Assembly: GCA_040954595.2 (NCBI GenBank)
Contig: CM082578.2
Span: forward strand, 15,438,001 to 15,502,000
Reading direction: 5' to 3'
Source of the DNA: Balanoglossus misakiensis
Lineage: Eukaryota > Hemichordata
Length of the DNA: 64,000 bases
Shown here: positions 16,948 through 32,600 of the stretch, in pieces
How positions within the stretch are numbered: position 1 is the first letter of the stretch
Layout: each line of letters starts with the position of its first letter
Program-made: the position numbers and the translations under genes
The notes under the pieces: model-generated
Seen by the model: the letters and a program-made list of their open reading frames with translations, nothing else
Told to the model about the DNA's origin: nothing
Database searches by the model: none

Positions 16948-18369
16948 ATGGTTCGCATGGTACGAACAACTCCTGGAAGGCGCAAATCAGCAACGCCAAG
17001 GAAAATTGGAAGACCGCCTCGTTCTCCCGCAAGAACTCCCACTTCTCCCCGGCGGAGCCAACCCACCGCAAGAGCGCCGGCGACAGGTGAGCACGTATTC
17101 AGTCTATCGACTGGCAGGAAAAATTACATTATGATGCCAATTGAATAGTACAAGGAACACAAGTGTCTTGTTTTCTCTTTTTATCACAGTTTACGTAGGA
17201 TATAGAAGTAAAGGGATATGTACATGTATGTGTGAAGTTGGACAATACGAGGTACCCACTGTTCAATCTGATTAAAATCAGATGTAGGGAACGGCGACTT
17301 GGTTTTTTTATGCTGTCGCCTGAGGCGACAGCATAAAAAAACCAAGTCGCCGTTCCCTACATCTGATTTTAATCAGATTGCCCACTGTTTAAAGGAATGC
17401 CCACTTCAATCAACCATTGTGAAGTTGTGTATCAAGTTACTAAATGTTTGTGTGCATGTGTGTTTTATGTTCAAGGTCGGAAGCCACACAGATTTCGTCC
17501 TGGTACAAAGGCGCTCATGGAAATTCGGAAGTATCAAAAATCTACAAGTTTACTGTTGAGAAAGCTTCCATTTTCTCGCTTGGTAGGTATTCCTATTCAG
17601 TGTGTACATGAACATGATCTTCAAAAAACTAGAGAAATGTACCCGATGTAAATGTATACTTTCAATATCTAACATTTGATTAATTTATACAGAAAGGTAC
17701 ATGTACATGTATTGCCAAAACATCTTCAGTTGTAAAACCTGACACATGTGGTATATGTTCATGTATTCTCGACATCTTGGTACGTGAAGGTGGTGTCCAT
17801 CTATTACAGCAATACTTTTTCCTATGGTTATTTAGTGCATCATTACCAGTCTAGGTTCAGAATGGGGTTGTACAGCCAAGGCAGTGTGTCAGCAGTTTGG
17901 ATGTTTAGAAATATGTGAATATGCAAGTTATTTTCTGAGTGATGGCTTTCTTTGTTTTGTATAGGTTCGTGAGATAGCTCTGCAGTTGTATGTCGGTGTT
18001 GAATTGCGATGGCAAGCAAGTGCTATATTGGCACTGCAAGAGGTAAGCCAATCCAACTCAACATGCCATTTGTGTCTTACAATAGACAACTTTTAACCTT
18101 TTCACCCAATTTTTCTGTGTATAGAGGTCCAATTTCACCCTGGGAAATGATGGATTAGGACCAAACTATGCCACACAAGTTCATTTTTATGTAAAAACTA
18201 CTGTTCAGCTAAACTGTTACATAATCTGTTTCAGGCTTCTGAAGCTTTCCTGGTGCACTTGCTGGAAGATTCCTACCTGATATCTCTGCATGCAAAACGA
18301 GTCACCCTGATGGTAAAAGACATCCAGCTAGCCAGGCGTATCCGGGGTATTCATGAAGGACTTGGTTAG
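16948..18369 (+). CDS. CENPA: Centromeric histone H3 variant CENP-A
   Basis: CENP-A replaces H3 in centromeric nucleosomes and seeds the kinetochore. Exons are 16948-17086, 17476-17582, 17965-18042 and 18235-18369 (152 residues, phases consistent). The histone fold is unmistakable: [20 protein letters not shown] (alphaN), [10 protein letters not shown], then the centromere-targeting region [19 protein letters not shown]. The latter has the two-residue longer loop 1 and the Trp (W98) that separate CENP-A from H3. [21 protein letters not shown] and the final HEGLG match the vertebrate CENP-A ending (EEGLG), the CENP-C-binding tail. Loop 1 reads VG where human CENP-A has the exposed RG bulge. 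MVKD replaces the usual MPKD/FPKD. The N-tail is Arg/Pro/Ser-rich ([19 protein letters not shown]). A second in-frame ATG at 16957 is possible. AATAAA at 19060-19065 may end the mRNA. Confidence 0.96.
17264..17380. mobile_element. Perfect 57-bp-arm fold-back element in CENP-A intron 1
   Basis: Two 57-base arms (17264-17320 and 17324-17380) are exact reverse complements around a TGA loop. The ends are CAATCTGATT and AATCAGATTG. The direct repeat CCCACTGTT (17255-17263 and 17381-17389) flanks it as a 9-bp target-site duplication, so this is an inserted, non-coding, non-autonomous element. The lack of any arm mismatch suggests recent insertion or ongoing arm correction. Confidence 0.9.
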
Positions 18370-19791
18370 ACAAAGCTAGAACCCATCACGCTGGAAGTCT
18401 TGAACTCTTTGTAATTGTATATAGGTATTTTTCTCTAGATGGTTTTAATCAACACTACCAAGCAGGACATCAGGATTGAAATTAGTTCTGCAGTTGTTCA
18501 TAGTACATGCATCTTCTTAAAATTACGCTGCCAAAGATGAAGACAATTTTATTTAGACAGATGAGGAAACATCACTTGTACTTTATGTGAGAAATTAGCA
18601 AAAACTTTGGAAGACTTTTGGCTACTGTGTATATATTATAAAAGCAATGATTTATTTTTCACCGGATTTGTGACTTTGCCCCTGAAAAGAAAATACAATG
18701 GTTATATCATCCAAGTTCAAAAAAATTAAATGAAGTGGCCCGTCAACTTAAGTTGGTGATTACATATTGTTACTCGACACTAAATAAGTGTAGCAGCTCA
18801 GAAATGTAACCATGGTAATTGTTAATCACCTGATGAATAGAACCAAAAAAAATGCAAAGATTGACCTTGTCTTTATGTCTCATGAAACAGTTTCCTGCCT
18901 CACACTTATAATTTCCCTCGATTTCATTCCTACACTGAGCAACAGTTTAGAGACCGTGTAAAGATCAGTATTTTACCAATTTTTGTCACATGTTTTTATC
19001 TGGAATATTGATTTTCTATTTTAGTGTTAAGAATTTATTTCAATCGTGTTTTAAATGTCAATAAAAGTCATATTTGTGTATTTTCAAATATTAGTTTTCT
19101 TGGTAATTATTGAAACCACATGGACCCACCCGCATCCAGGGGAGGAGCACTTAGATTCCCTCCGCATATTAAACATGATGTATGTTACAGAGCCAAGACC
19201 AACCCCATCTCATCAAAATATTCAATCTCCTCGAATTTACATACTAGTAGTATACCTATATACACATATGGTTAAAAATGCATGTCTGTGGCTTCTCGAG
19301 AATAGTTACTAGATTTGCAATGTATAAGACGTATATGAACCAAGTCGAGGGATTATGCATGTGAAGAGTAGCGCCCCCGTGTTAGTATATTACTTACTGC
19401 AATTACGTACTAGCTCTTTGAGCGGTGTTTAAATCACGCAAGCTCCGAGACCCTCACATGACCAACTTTCAGCCAATCAGGGAAGGCCACTGTCAGCGTC
19501 TTGGCTCAGTTCTTTTACAGGCGGCACTGCTCGTACACACGCTGCTTTCACATTGTCATAGCAATTTGCTTTTCAAGCAATATTTAGCGTACGCTGTTAA
19601 GTCGGCAAAACTGCTATATGCTCAAGGACGCGTGAGGTTTGAATTGTTTGTTTGTTGCATAGCAACAAAAGTAAACGCTGACGCAAATCAAAATCGTAGC
19701 AGTGCGAAATCTGTATCGGGGAAATTAAACTCGAGGCAATCCCTGCCTCGTTTTACTATTTACTCTTCTTCTCGCCCACACCTTTCAAGAA
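18370..19791. other. CENP-A 3' flank and promoter of the first SSUH2 gene
   Basis: No gene was found. 18370-19065 is AT-rich 3' UTR-like sequence ending near an AATAAA. From about 19340 it is the upstream region of SSUH2 copy 1, with the X-box listed separately. Confidence 0.6.
19643..19666 (+). promoter_or_regulatory. Forkhead plus RFX X-box upstream of SSUH2 copy 1
   Basis: ATTGTTTG (19643-19650) is forkhead-like. It is followed after three bases by GTTGCATAGCAAC (19654-19666), two perfect RFX half-sites with a 3-base spacer. It ends 126 bases before the ATG. The same arrangement occurs in front of copy 2. Confidence 0.6.
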
Positions 19792-21239
19792 ATGGCGTAT
19801 CCAGGTAAGATAAACCGAGAGAGAGTTTATGACAATCACTTGGATTTTATTGCCTGGGTTTGTTGAAGTATGTGTGAAATTCAGGTCGGTGTTCATAATC
19901 TGACATGTTAATAACGCTGTGCTGCAATGTTTATGGTGTGTTGTAACAACGAGTGCTACATGTATTTGAGATTTCCACAATATACGTTATATACATTTTT
20001 GCCATGCCACATACACGTCATTTCACCTGGACAAGTGTTTCAGTGCAGTGGATTTGAAAAAGTGGGCCTATGTCATAATTAAGTAACGATTTGGCATTTT
20101 GGTTTACATAAAAAGATAATGTTCTGTGTCCCTTTCCATTTTATCCATTACAACCTTGGCAATACTTATATAAACGTGTCTCTCCATAGCAACGCACTGC
20201 TGAATACAAGCCGTGGGTTAACTCTATTCGTATGTATTTTTGCGATCGGATGTCCTTTGAAGTGAGCACGTCATAAAACTGATTGACAAGACAAAAAAGC
20301 TTAAAATTGAATGCGTTGAATATGAAAAGGGGACTCCAATTTAAACACTTAGTATAGCTGCCTCATTCATAACACCCATTCATATTAGGCCTACACCTTG
20401 GGCGTGACATCCCTGTTACATGTTAAATAGGTCAGTTTCTATCATTGAGAGTATGGAGTCTACAGTCTATGGTTCAACATGTCGTGGTGCGATCTAAGGT
20501 GGCTTGACCAATATTGAGCGTGTCAAGGCATTCTTCTTATACGGGTGTTAACATTTTAAATTGTACACGTGTTTAATTTATCAGCATTGCTTGTTCCACT
20601 GTGACATCGCATCAATATATACATTCCACTGAGTCAAAATTCAGGCTGCAAATAATTAGTGGAAAGCTATTGTACTTGACCTTGTCGTTTGGTCACCAAC
20701 AGTTAGAGAATTTGGGCTCATATATGCGCTTGATAGGGTTCCTACGTAATGACACGAATGTTGTAGAATACGGTGTTATTTTTGTGAGATGGGGGTATAC
20801 TAGAGCTATGTCAATAATCACATGCAAACACCCTCAAGCATTTACTTATTGAATATTACACTTTCTTTTAATAGGGCAACCAGCAGGGGGCCAACCAGCG
20901 GCGCCATGGCAACCAACTCCGGCCCAGGGTGGTCAACCTGGTTACAAGTGGGATGATGGTCCAGACACGGACCCTGATGACGATGACAATGTCGCCGAAC
21001 CGACACATGGTGACCCGACAGACATTGCCACTGCGGAAGGTTATCAACCGATACAGGGGTATGAGAATGTTGGATTCGGAACAGGTAAGGCACACTTCTA
21101 ACCTCAGGTGGCGCTCTTTGGCCAAGAGTTGAAAAGAACACTAAGCTCTTCCACGTGAGATCAAGAGTAATGTAATCTAGGTGACACAAAATGAGCAGCG
21201 AGTGTGAGACAAAATATCCCCAACTCTTGTGAGAAATGG

Positions 21240-21305
<66 letters not shown>

Positions 21306-23726
21306 ATTTCTACAGGTGCGGCCGCTCCACCTCCGCCGTTTCAACCCCCTCCGGAAACAGAGAAGCCACAGGAAGTATACTCGTCGTAAGTCTAGCAATT
21401 CCATAAATTTACTTTTTGATATCGATTTACCAGGCTGCACTGTTCAATTTCTGTTTAAGCTTACTAAATTACAAAAACGTATTTGTTATAGGGCTGCCAA
21501 CATCACAGAAGAGGAAGCACGAGACGCCATGATAAGATTTGTGGAACAGAACTGCTGCTATGGTTCCAAGCCTGCCAAAGAGATGAGTATCGAATCCATC
21601 ACACCGTCAAGTGCTCTGCATGTAAGTTTTCCTCCCATTCATTAATATTTATGCACAAATTGATTATCTGAAAAATTTAAAACTGCAACATGAAATGGTT
21701 TCGATAAGTTTTAGTCTTTAAGCTTACGTTGATCAAGACTGACAAATCTCCCGAGAAAGAGCTACCGGCCTGAGCACGATCAGATACTGGATCATATGGA
21801 TGTTGATATATCAACGCTTGCAGACACTTTCTGTCTTCCTTTTTTGTACTAATGATTGGAGTCCATTCCGGTCCCAGCAACTAGAAAATTTATGTTTGGA
21901 TTTCTTAGGACAGCTTTTGATTTTCCCTTTCAGTACGAGTTGGAGACTTACACGGAGACTCGGATGACCAGCCGGGCATGGATACCATACAACGGGTACG
22001 ATCCCGTCGACGGACCCATGAATGGTTATCCTCCGCAGCTTTGGGAGATTGTGTGTTCTGCAAATGTTCTCTTCATGGACGAAGTCAAAGAACTTGAAGT
22101 CCCGCATACGGCGTTTGTGATGGTGACTATATAATTTTTACCATACATAGTTTGCATGCGTAGAAAGTGTGTTCCAACTTTTCATATTTTGTATTATTTA
22201 ATACATGTATTAGTATATTGGTGGTGCGCACAGATATGTTGTACAATGCAACGAAGCATTTATTATACGTCGTTGGAATTTAATTGAGTAGGCCTATTTT
22301 AGTTTACTCTTTCGCAGTACTAACCCTAAGTTCCCATCAACTTTAGCCCTGTCATGGTTGTCGTGCAATGGGATTCAATCGATGTTATCGTTGCCGTGGT
22401 CGCGGACGGGTACGGTGTCGGACGTGTGGGGCTGATGGCCGTGTGTGGCGCACTAATGCTGAGGGACAACGGTATCAGGAGAGATGCGGGCAGTGTGGCG
22501 GAGCTGGCAAAAGAATGTATGTAATTCAGGCTTCATGAATTCTTCTGTCAATTTAACGCTTCTTTTTCTATACACTTTTAGTGTTATTGTACTTGTAAAA
22601 ATAACACTCAGTCAATGCTTCATTCAATACTAAAGTACGATGAGACATATATTAACACCCCCCGGCCATGAGAATTACTTTTATGACTTTACTTTTAAAC
22701 TGAGATTAGCTTACTGAGGAGTATACCCAAACGTATTATCGTGGCTGTGTGTTTGTATGTGGACAAGAAAACGAGTTGACCATTGCATACAAAATGTTTG
22801 ATCTTTACTAGGTGTCACACGTGTGGTGGCGATGGTCGTATTACATGCACTGCGTGCAGAGGACATCGCATGATAAAACATTTCATCAAGCTGACCGTAC
22901 GATTGTAAGTAACCATATATTTTCAGCAGTAGTAATATCAATGTAGTTTTAATCTAAAAGTTCAAAACTGTCCTCAGAAGATGTTTAATGGTTTCAGTAT
23001 ATCAATTGATCTCGCTAGATATTGCTGCAAATCACTGAGGGATATTTAGAAGATTACTTTTCTCAGAAAATCTTCACTGAGTACCACGTATACAATTCTC
23101 GATTACCCCCGCTTTAATATGACCCTTAGATGATCTACATTATTTCTCTATAGCACAAATCACAAAAGTGATTACATCATGGAAAAATCCGACATGCCTG
23201 ATCATTTGGTCCGTGATGTCAGCGGTGTTGTGATTTTTGAGCAAACTCTACCATATGTGTGGCCAATCTCAAGTTATCCTATAGCGGAGGTGAATAACAA
23301 CTCCATCAGGATTGTCAATGAACACCGCGGTGTCTACGCCACGGAAAGATTGGTTCAACAGGTATATGTTATTTTACGTAAGATATCAATCAGATACCGG
23401 ATACTTCAGGGGTTTCTATAAAATGTGAAATAATTCTGGCCTCGTTCGAGTGCTACTGCGACGCGTAAAAACTTACACTTCATAATTCATCATGGTTGTA
23501 CACGTTTCTCTCAAAACAATCGAAACGACATGAACTTCGACTAATAAAAGGTTTCTATTTTCTTTCTCTCTTTGAACAGCGCCAAAAACTAAGATCAGTT
23601 CCCGTGACGGAGTGTCTGTACCAGTGGAAAGATGCCAGAACCCGTTTCTGGGTGTACGGCAATGAACGCAATGTCCATGCGCCGGACTACCCCCAGCAAT
23701 GCTGCTGCGGATGCTCTATATTATAA
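19792..23726 (+). CDS. SSUH2: SSUH2 homologue, tandem copy 1
   Basis: SSUH2 proteins have a DnaJ-like cysteine-rich zinc module and are little characterised. The human gene has been linked to tooth development. Exons are 19792-19804, 20875-21084, 21316-21385, 21492-21621, 21934-22122, 22347-22516, 22812-22904, 23154-23361 and 23580-23726 (409 residues). The N-terminus is Gly/Pro/Gln-rich and disordered with an acidic run. The conserved body includes EVYSSAANITEEEARDAM. Six CxxC pairs (CHGC, CYRC, CRTC, CGQC, CHTC, CTAC) lie at about residues 205-292 in CxxCxGxG-like spacing. The ending QCCCGCSIL finishes in CSIL, a CaaX-like box suggesting geranylgeranylation, with neighbouring cysteines that could be acylated. 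Exons 4-9 have the same lengths as in the downstream copy. A polyadenylation signal lies at 24260-24265. Confidence 0.93.
21242..21305 (+). repeat. (GAT)n microsatellite abutting the SSUH2 copy 1 exon 3 acceptor
   Basis: About 21 GAT units end only about 10 bases before the AG acceptor at 21314-21315. They therefore occupy the place of the polypyrimidine tract and branch point. Confidence 0.95.
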
Positions 23727-24440
23727 ATCAGTCACTCCATGCAGTATTGGATGGTTTCAACTTGTAAATTAAAATAATGAAATTTACTACACCTCGGACA
23801 TTCGTTTAAAAAGATGATCGGATATTAGGCCTATACACAAGAAAGATTATGATCCCGACAAACGTTATGACGCCAAGGGAAAAATACTTCACTGTAGATC
23901 TATCAACGTGCAATTCTTGAAACTGTTCAACTCTAATGTCTGAAAACATACAATTTACTAACTAGGTTATTATAACCAGATGATAAAAAAGCTTGAGCAG
24001 AATTGATATTGACATATGATATGACATGATATGATATACGCTCTCTAATTGCAATACTTGGATCGACGACAACTGACTTCATAGAACATTAGACGCGTCG
24101 TGCATGAGAGAATGTTTATACGATTTGATTGTAAGTGCCAACTTTGATTGAAATTAAGAACTATATAATTGTAATTCTATCACTGGGTACGTTTTGTAAT
24201 TATTTACAGTCTGCCGTCCATTCATTATGTTATTGTTTTTAAGTATGTACCATGTTTAAAATAAATATAAAAAAATGCCAACGATGTAATTTGTGATATA
24301 ATTTTTGGAACATACTCTCGACGTTTGTTTCCTTCTTATCCTGTTTCCATCGCCGTTCTTGCCCCCGCTTTCAAATGCACTGAAAATGGGTTTCACTCCA
24401 GTCACAGGCCCTGTGAAGCCCCATGCACTGTAATACAGGC

Positions 24441-24482
24441 GAGGGGTGAGGGGAGGGGAGGGGAGGGGGGGGGGGGTGAGGG
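24441..24482 (+). repeat. G-rich tract, potential G-quadruplex
   Basis: Five or more runs of at least four G, ending in a run of twelve, separated by A or TGA. This fits the G4 motif on the plus strand. It lies about 430 bases upstream of SSUH2 copy 2. Confidence 0.7.
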
Positions 24483-24724
24483 TGAAAAGCTCGTCACAGT
24501 CGCAGCCTGCAATGGCGCTTGCTCGTTATGATGCCGACACTGAAAACAGCGGGTTGGATTCTCTTGACCTCTGGCATTTTGACAAGTTGTCAAAAAGATT
24601 TTTTACCCGTGTCAATATGTCGACTTAAACTACAAAGGGTATTCATATTTAAAATGTTCTTTGCATGGGTGTCCTTAAAATAGGTCAAACAGACCAGCCA
24701 TCGCCGTCTGTTTTACACTGTTCG

Positions 24725-24748
24725 ATTGTTTGCCTGTTGCGTGGCAAC
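24725..24748 (+). promoter_or_regulatory. Forkhead plus RFX X-box upstream of SSUH2 copy 2
   Basis: ATTGTTTG (24725-24732), three bases, then GTTGCGTGGCAAC (24736-24748). The two RFX half-sites are perfect with a 3-base spacer. It ends 163 bases before the ATG. Only 4 of 24 positions differ from the copy 1 site, and all four are in spacers. Confidence 0.6.
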
Positions 24749-24910
24749 TGAGCGCACCTTTTTCATGTCTTGTATACACGTAATCGGTCGATGTATGTCA
24801 TGAATGACTGAGGAGGAATTGGAACTGAACCGCATTTTATGTAGATAACCTGTTTCGACGCCGCATGGTCTCGTCATTTTAATACAGTTGCTTGTCATCT
24901 GGCTAAAATA

Positions 24911-28238
<3,328 letters not shown>

Positions 28239-29660
28239 ACAGTCCTTCCAGAGTTGAACACTTCCAGGATGTAAATAAACGCCAGGAATACAGTCTTCCA
28301 AGAAGATTGCAGAATGGAAGATTCATCGCTTGTGATGATTTCTAGGGAAGAGATAGAGGGCGCCATGAGCGGTGCCATCCAACATAAAGTTGTGAATATT
28401 AAGTCTGATATTATTTACAAAGATAAAAAAAAAATCATTTATGTGTAATTGATGTATGAATGAAATCTGTGCTGCAAAGTATTTTGATCATAGTTATTGA
28501 TGGGCAGTTCAAGACTTTTTGGCCATGCCATTCGGTTACCATGGTGATACAGTTTGAGTTCATTGAATGTCATTTTAGCTGCTATATTATGTTAGCCATT
28601 TTATCATCATGAACCATTAAGTTACAGGGTATAGACAAACTAATGAATATAAGTAGCTGGATTTCTGTTTGACAGAGAAACTGTTTATATTATAGTGCTG
28701 TTGATAATTCTCTTGGTATTTACAAGCTATTTATATAATAAACATTTCTCCATCATGAGTATAAACCTGGTCAGTATTCTCCAAGGTTTTTTAGGGGGGA
28801 CATTCTTTAGAACCACAATTGATTCTGAAACAGTTTAGTTTTATTTGAATGGGTGCATTACAACTTGCAATCAGTATGGTGTACAGATACTGTATACACA
28901 CAGAGACACACCTACATGCAAATGTAGCATTTTTAAAGCAATTTTGTTGAAAACTTGGAAATCTTTATTTTTGTACCAAATCGTTAACAATTCAAGTCAA
29001 ACAAGAATGCTTGCATTCAATCAGATTTTATCTGACTTGCACATTCCCAGAAAACACCCAGTCAATTAGCGATTTCTTTGAACTGAGCATTTTCAAACAT
29101 AGGTGCTGTTATGCAACGCTTAACAACCACGATTTCATTTCTGGATCCACAGAGCAAGTTCAACATCGCTGCATGATGTGAAAAGAGACATTTTGTGCTG
29201 CCCTCTGTCAGAAGGCATGTAGCAATTTGATCGCGCAGATTGTCTTGTAAAATTCAAACTTTAACTAACCTAGTAGACACCAGACCTGTAGAGGGAATAT
29301 CATTCTTACATCTTACTTCATGAGTAGTACCATCCTCTATAGTTTATGATTGCAGTGCCTTACACCCAGTTGCAATCAGGTTCTGACTTTATCAAAGTAA
29401 CAGAACATCTTCAGCCAATAATAATGTGCCTTCAGATTGACTATATTTGACACTTCATCAGTCAATCAATTGAAGTTGTATAACTTCATTGCAACTACTG
29501 CATCCATTGCTAGAATTTTACTTGGCAAAAATTTTGTCTGGAAAGAATAATCTCTGTAACTCTTCAGCACATTCTCCGCAGAAACCAGATATACCTCATG
29601 AAAAACTAAACCCATTGTAACAAAAGTTGCTACTTCAAGCAGGAAAGTTCTTCGGATATG
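28239..29660. other. Convergent intergenic region between SSUH2 copy 2 and AMT
   Basis: No gene was found. 3' UTR-like AT-rich sequence serves both neighbours, which end towards each other. Confidence 0.6.
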
Positions 29661-32600
29661 TTACTTTCCATGGTAATATTTTGTCGGCACAAATGGCATC
29701 TTCGATACCTCACCCGCTACGTGTTTCTTCCTCACTTCAAGTTTGACCTGTGAACCCCTCTTTGAGTGTGCGGTTTCAACGTAACCCATGGCAACATTCT
29801 TCTTCAAAGTAGGTGACGGACATCCACTGGTCAGCTGACCAATCTTCTCCCCAGCTTCATTCAGTATGTTTGTACCAGCTGAAAGTCAGTGGAAACACAC
29901 AAAATATTGTAATATTACTATGCTACTATGGTAAATACTGATGTATTGCTCTGAGACAAGTTGCAAGTTCAAATTCACAATGCTGTAGTCTACATCAGTT
30001 TTAAAATGTTCCAAAACTCCTTTTCAGGGCAAAATGCTGCAGTTTCAGAAACGATACACAAATTCAAGGTTTCTTCTGGCAAGAGTTCATATCACAAAAA
30101 TGCATACACACATACACATACATGTACACACATGCCCGTGCACACATACATACATACCTCTAGCTGGAGGGCCACTGGATATTATTCCAACTCTCTTTCT
30201 CTTCGGTTTGTCTTTCAGTTGTTGCAGAATGATAGCTGCTCCTGGAAAGTTGGCTTCCTGGCGTCTTCTCTTTGCTGCAGATAAAAAAAATGTTTATTGA
30301 AGTAGAAAAATTCTCACTCTGTGGTATACTACTGGCATACATAAATAATAGAAGAGAAAAACTGCAAACTGAGTCATCAAATGTCTGGCTTTCCATTGTC
30401 TGCCCACTTTGTGTATTTCACTGTGCTTTATACTCTGATAAAGACAATTTTCCTACCTATGGTCCATGCTAAGGTTGCTTCTATCGGGGTTGTGTCTTCT
30501 TCAATATCGTTTCCATAGAGACAGAGACCCGCTTCAAGACGCAGGCTATCTCTTGCCCCAAGTCCTGCTAATTTGACCGAGGCTTCTTCAGAATTTAGCA
30601 GTGTTTCCACCAGCTGACCAACATGTTGTATTGGAACTGAAATCTGGCAGAATTAACAGACACAACATGGGCAATGGAGTCATATTGACTCAAAATCACA
30701 ACAGGAGAATAATTATTCAAGGAAGTCAAATGAATGTGGTAGATGTTTCATTTCGACAAAAATTATCACTATTCTATTCTTATGCTGATTGATATCGTTC
30801 ATTTTTTTTTTCAAAACAAACCTCCACACCATCTTCTCCAGTATATCCACATCTGGTGATCCTACACTTGGGAACACCAAATAACGTTGACTCTGTTGTT
30901 GTCATGAAAGTCAAATTACTCAGGTCAAAGTCAACTCCTTTTTGTAAAACTTTGCTCATCATTGGTCCTGAAAAACAAAACCCAGAACATTTTTAGTGTC
31001 TTGAACCACTAGTGGCAGTATCTTTGATATCAAACTTATACCTGTCTTTTGTTAAGCATGACTATAGCGTCTGTTGGGGGTGGTGTAAAATTCTGCAGGA
31101 CTCTGAAATTAATTTCTTGACAATTAGAGTTGAGCTTCAGTTGAAGTCACAGATGTATAATGACCTTTAACCTTCTTTGTCGTATTAAACAAATTTGTTT
31201 TTATGTGGCATATTACATCACAACTTTTATGACTGCGACTGAGCAGTGACTGGCAACCAAGTATGAAATTTATTGCACAAAAATTGATTCCTATTGAACT
31301 CCCAAGTAACCATGGATATAGATTGTTTTAATTGAATCCCCACCAAGCCACAAACTATCGTTTCAGGTCAAATAAGGCTAACAGTTAGACATCACAATAT
31401 TTTGTTTACACTTGTTATCATTTGGCCTGATACTTTAACTTATATAGACATGCATGACCTATTTCACATTGTGTATCACTAAACTGAAAAACTGTCCGAA
31501 GTTTAGGAATATGTTTGTGATCAGCAGATATGGCTGGATACTTCATACATAGAAGCCCCTTGAAAACTGTAGGATTAAATTGTAATTTTTTTATAAAAAA
31601 GCCTCAGGAAAATTTATTTTTAGCTCTAGAGCAACAAAAATGAGAAACATGTTTAACATTACTGTACTCTAAGCCACATGTGTATCTCATGAGACTGCTG
31701 TGTTTGAAAACGGAATTGTTATTCAGCATTTGTAAAATATGAATTGAAATGAACTGAATTGAATAGTCAATTGTTGTTGGACTCTATGATTCATCAAAGA
31801 TTAACCGAGGACACGACAGACAACATCATCATGAAAACCACTATACAAAATACATTGCTATCCAAAGTAATTTCTCAAATGATATTATGCAGTTCTAACT
31901 TGTATATGATGACACTAAAATAGTCACATGCATTTATGACAAATTTTTAAATGTTTTGCATTATTCTCGCAGTAACCCCGTCAGTTCTGTTGACAATATG
32001 ACTGATCTAGATAAAGTCTTAACAGCAAGTAGAACTCAGTCTTTTACATGTACCAACTCTTTTGAAAGTCTTTGTTTTTGCACTGAATGGCTCATGAGCA
32101 TTTAAGAACACCTGCTAACAGCCTACAGTACTTCATTTGATGAAGGAACCTGGCACACTCAATCACTGTCTCTGTTTAAATGATAAACCTTGTCAAAACT
32201 TCCCATCTTTGCTATTTTGAAATTCTAATCAGGTATTCCTTCAGGGGGTATTAAAGTCAACTTCTTCTGCGTCACTTTGGCGGAAGGGCTTGAAAACCGT
32301 GTTAATGCTTTTGCTGCTGTGAAATGAATACAGATGAGAAAGAAGAGGATAACAGCAACACACTTCATCCACTCGTCAATTCTTGCAACTTATCTCTTGC
32401 AAATCATCAAATCGCACATTCGGTTCATCACAGAGAAATGCAAAGACGCAACTTCCTTTTACCGCACAAAATTACACAGAATTCCCTGCGTGTTCATTCC
32501 TTTCATAAATTTTCATTGCTCATCGGTGGAAAATCTCCACAAAGATAAATTGGATTTTCTAAAGCTGTATGCTCTATACATGTAAAGCATGTCACAAATT

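Larger units (their letters stand above)
23727..24910. other. Spacer between the two SSUH2 genes
   Basis: No gene was found. 23727-24265 is the copy 1 3' UTR. A G-rich tract (24441-24482) and the copy 2 promoter with an X-box follow (listed separately). Confidence 0.65.
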
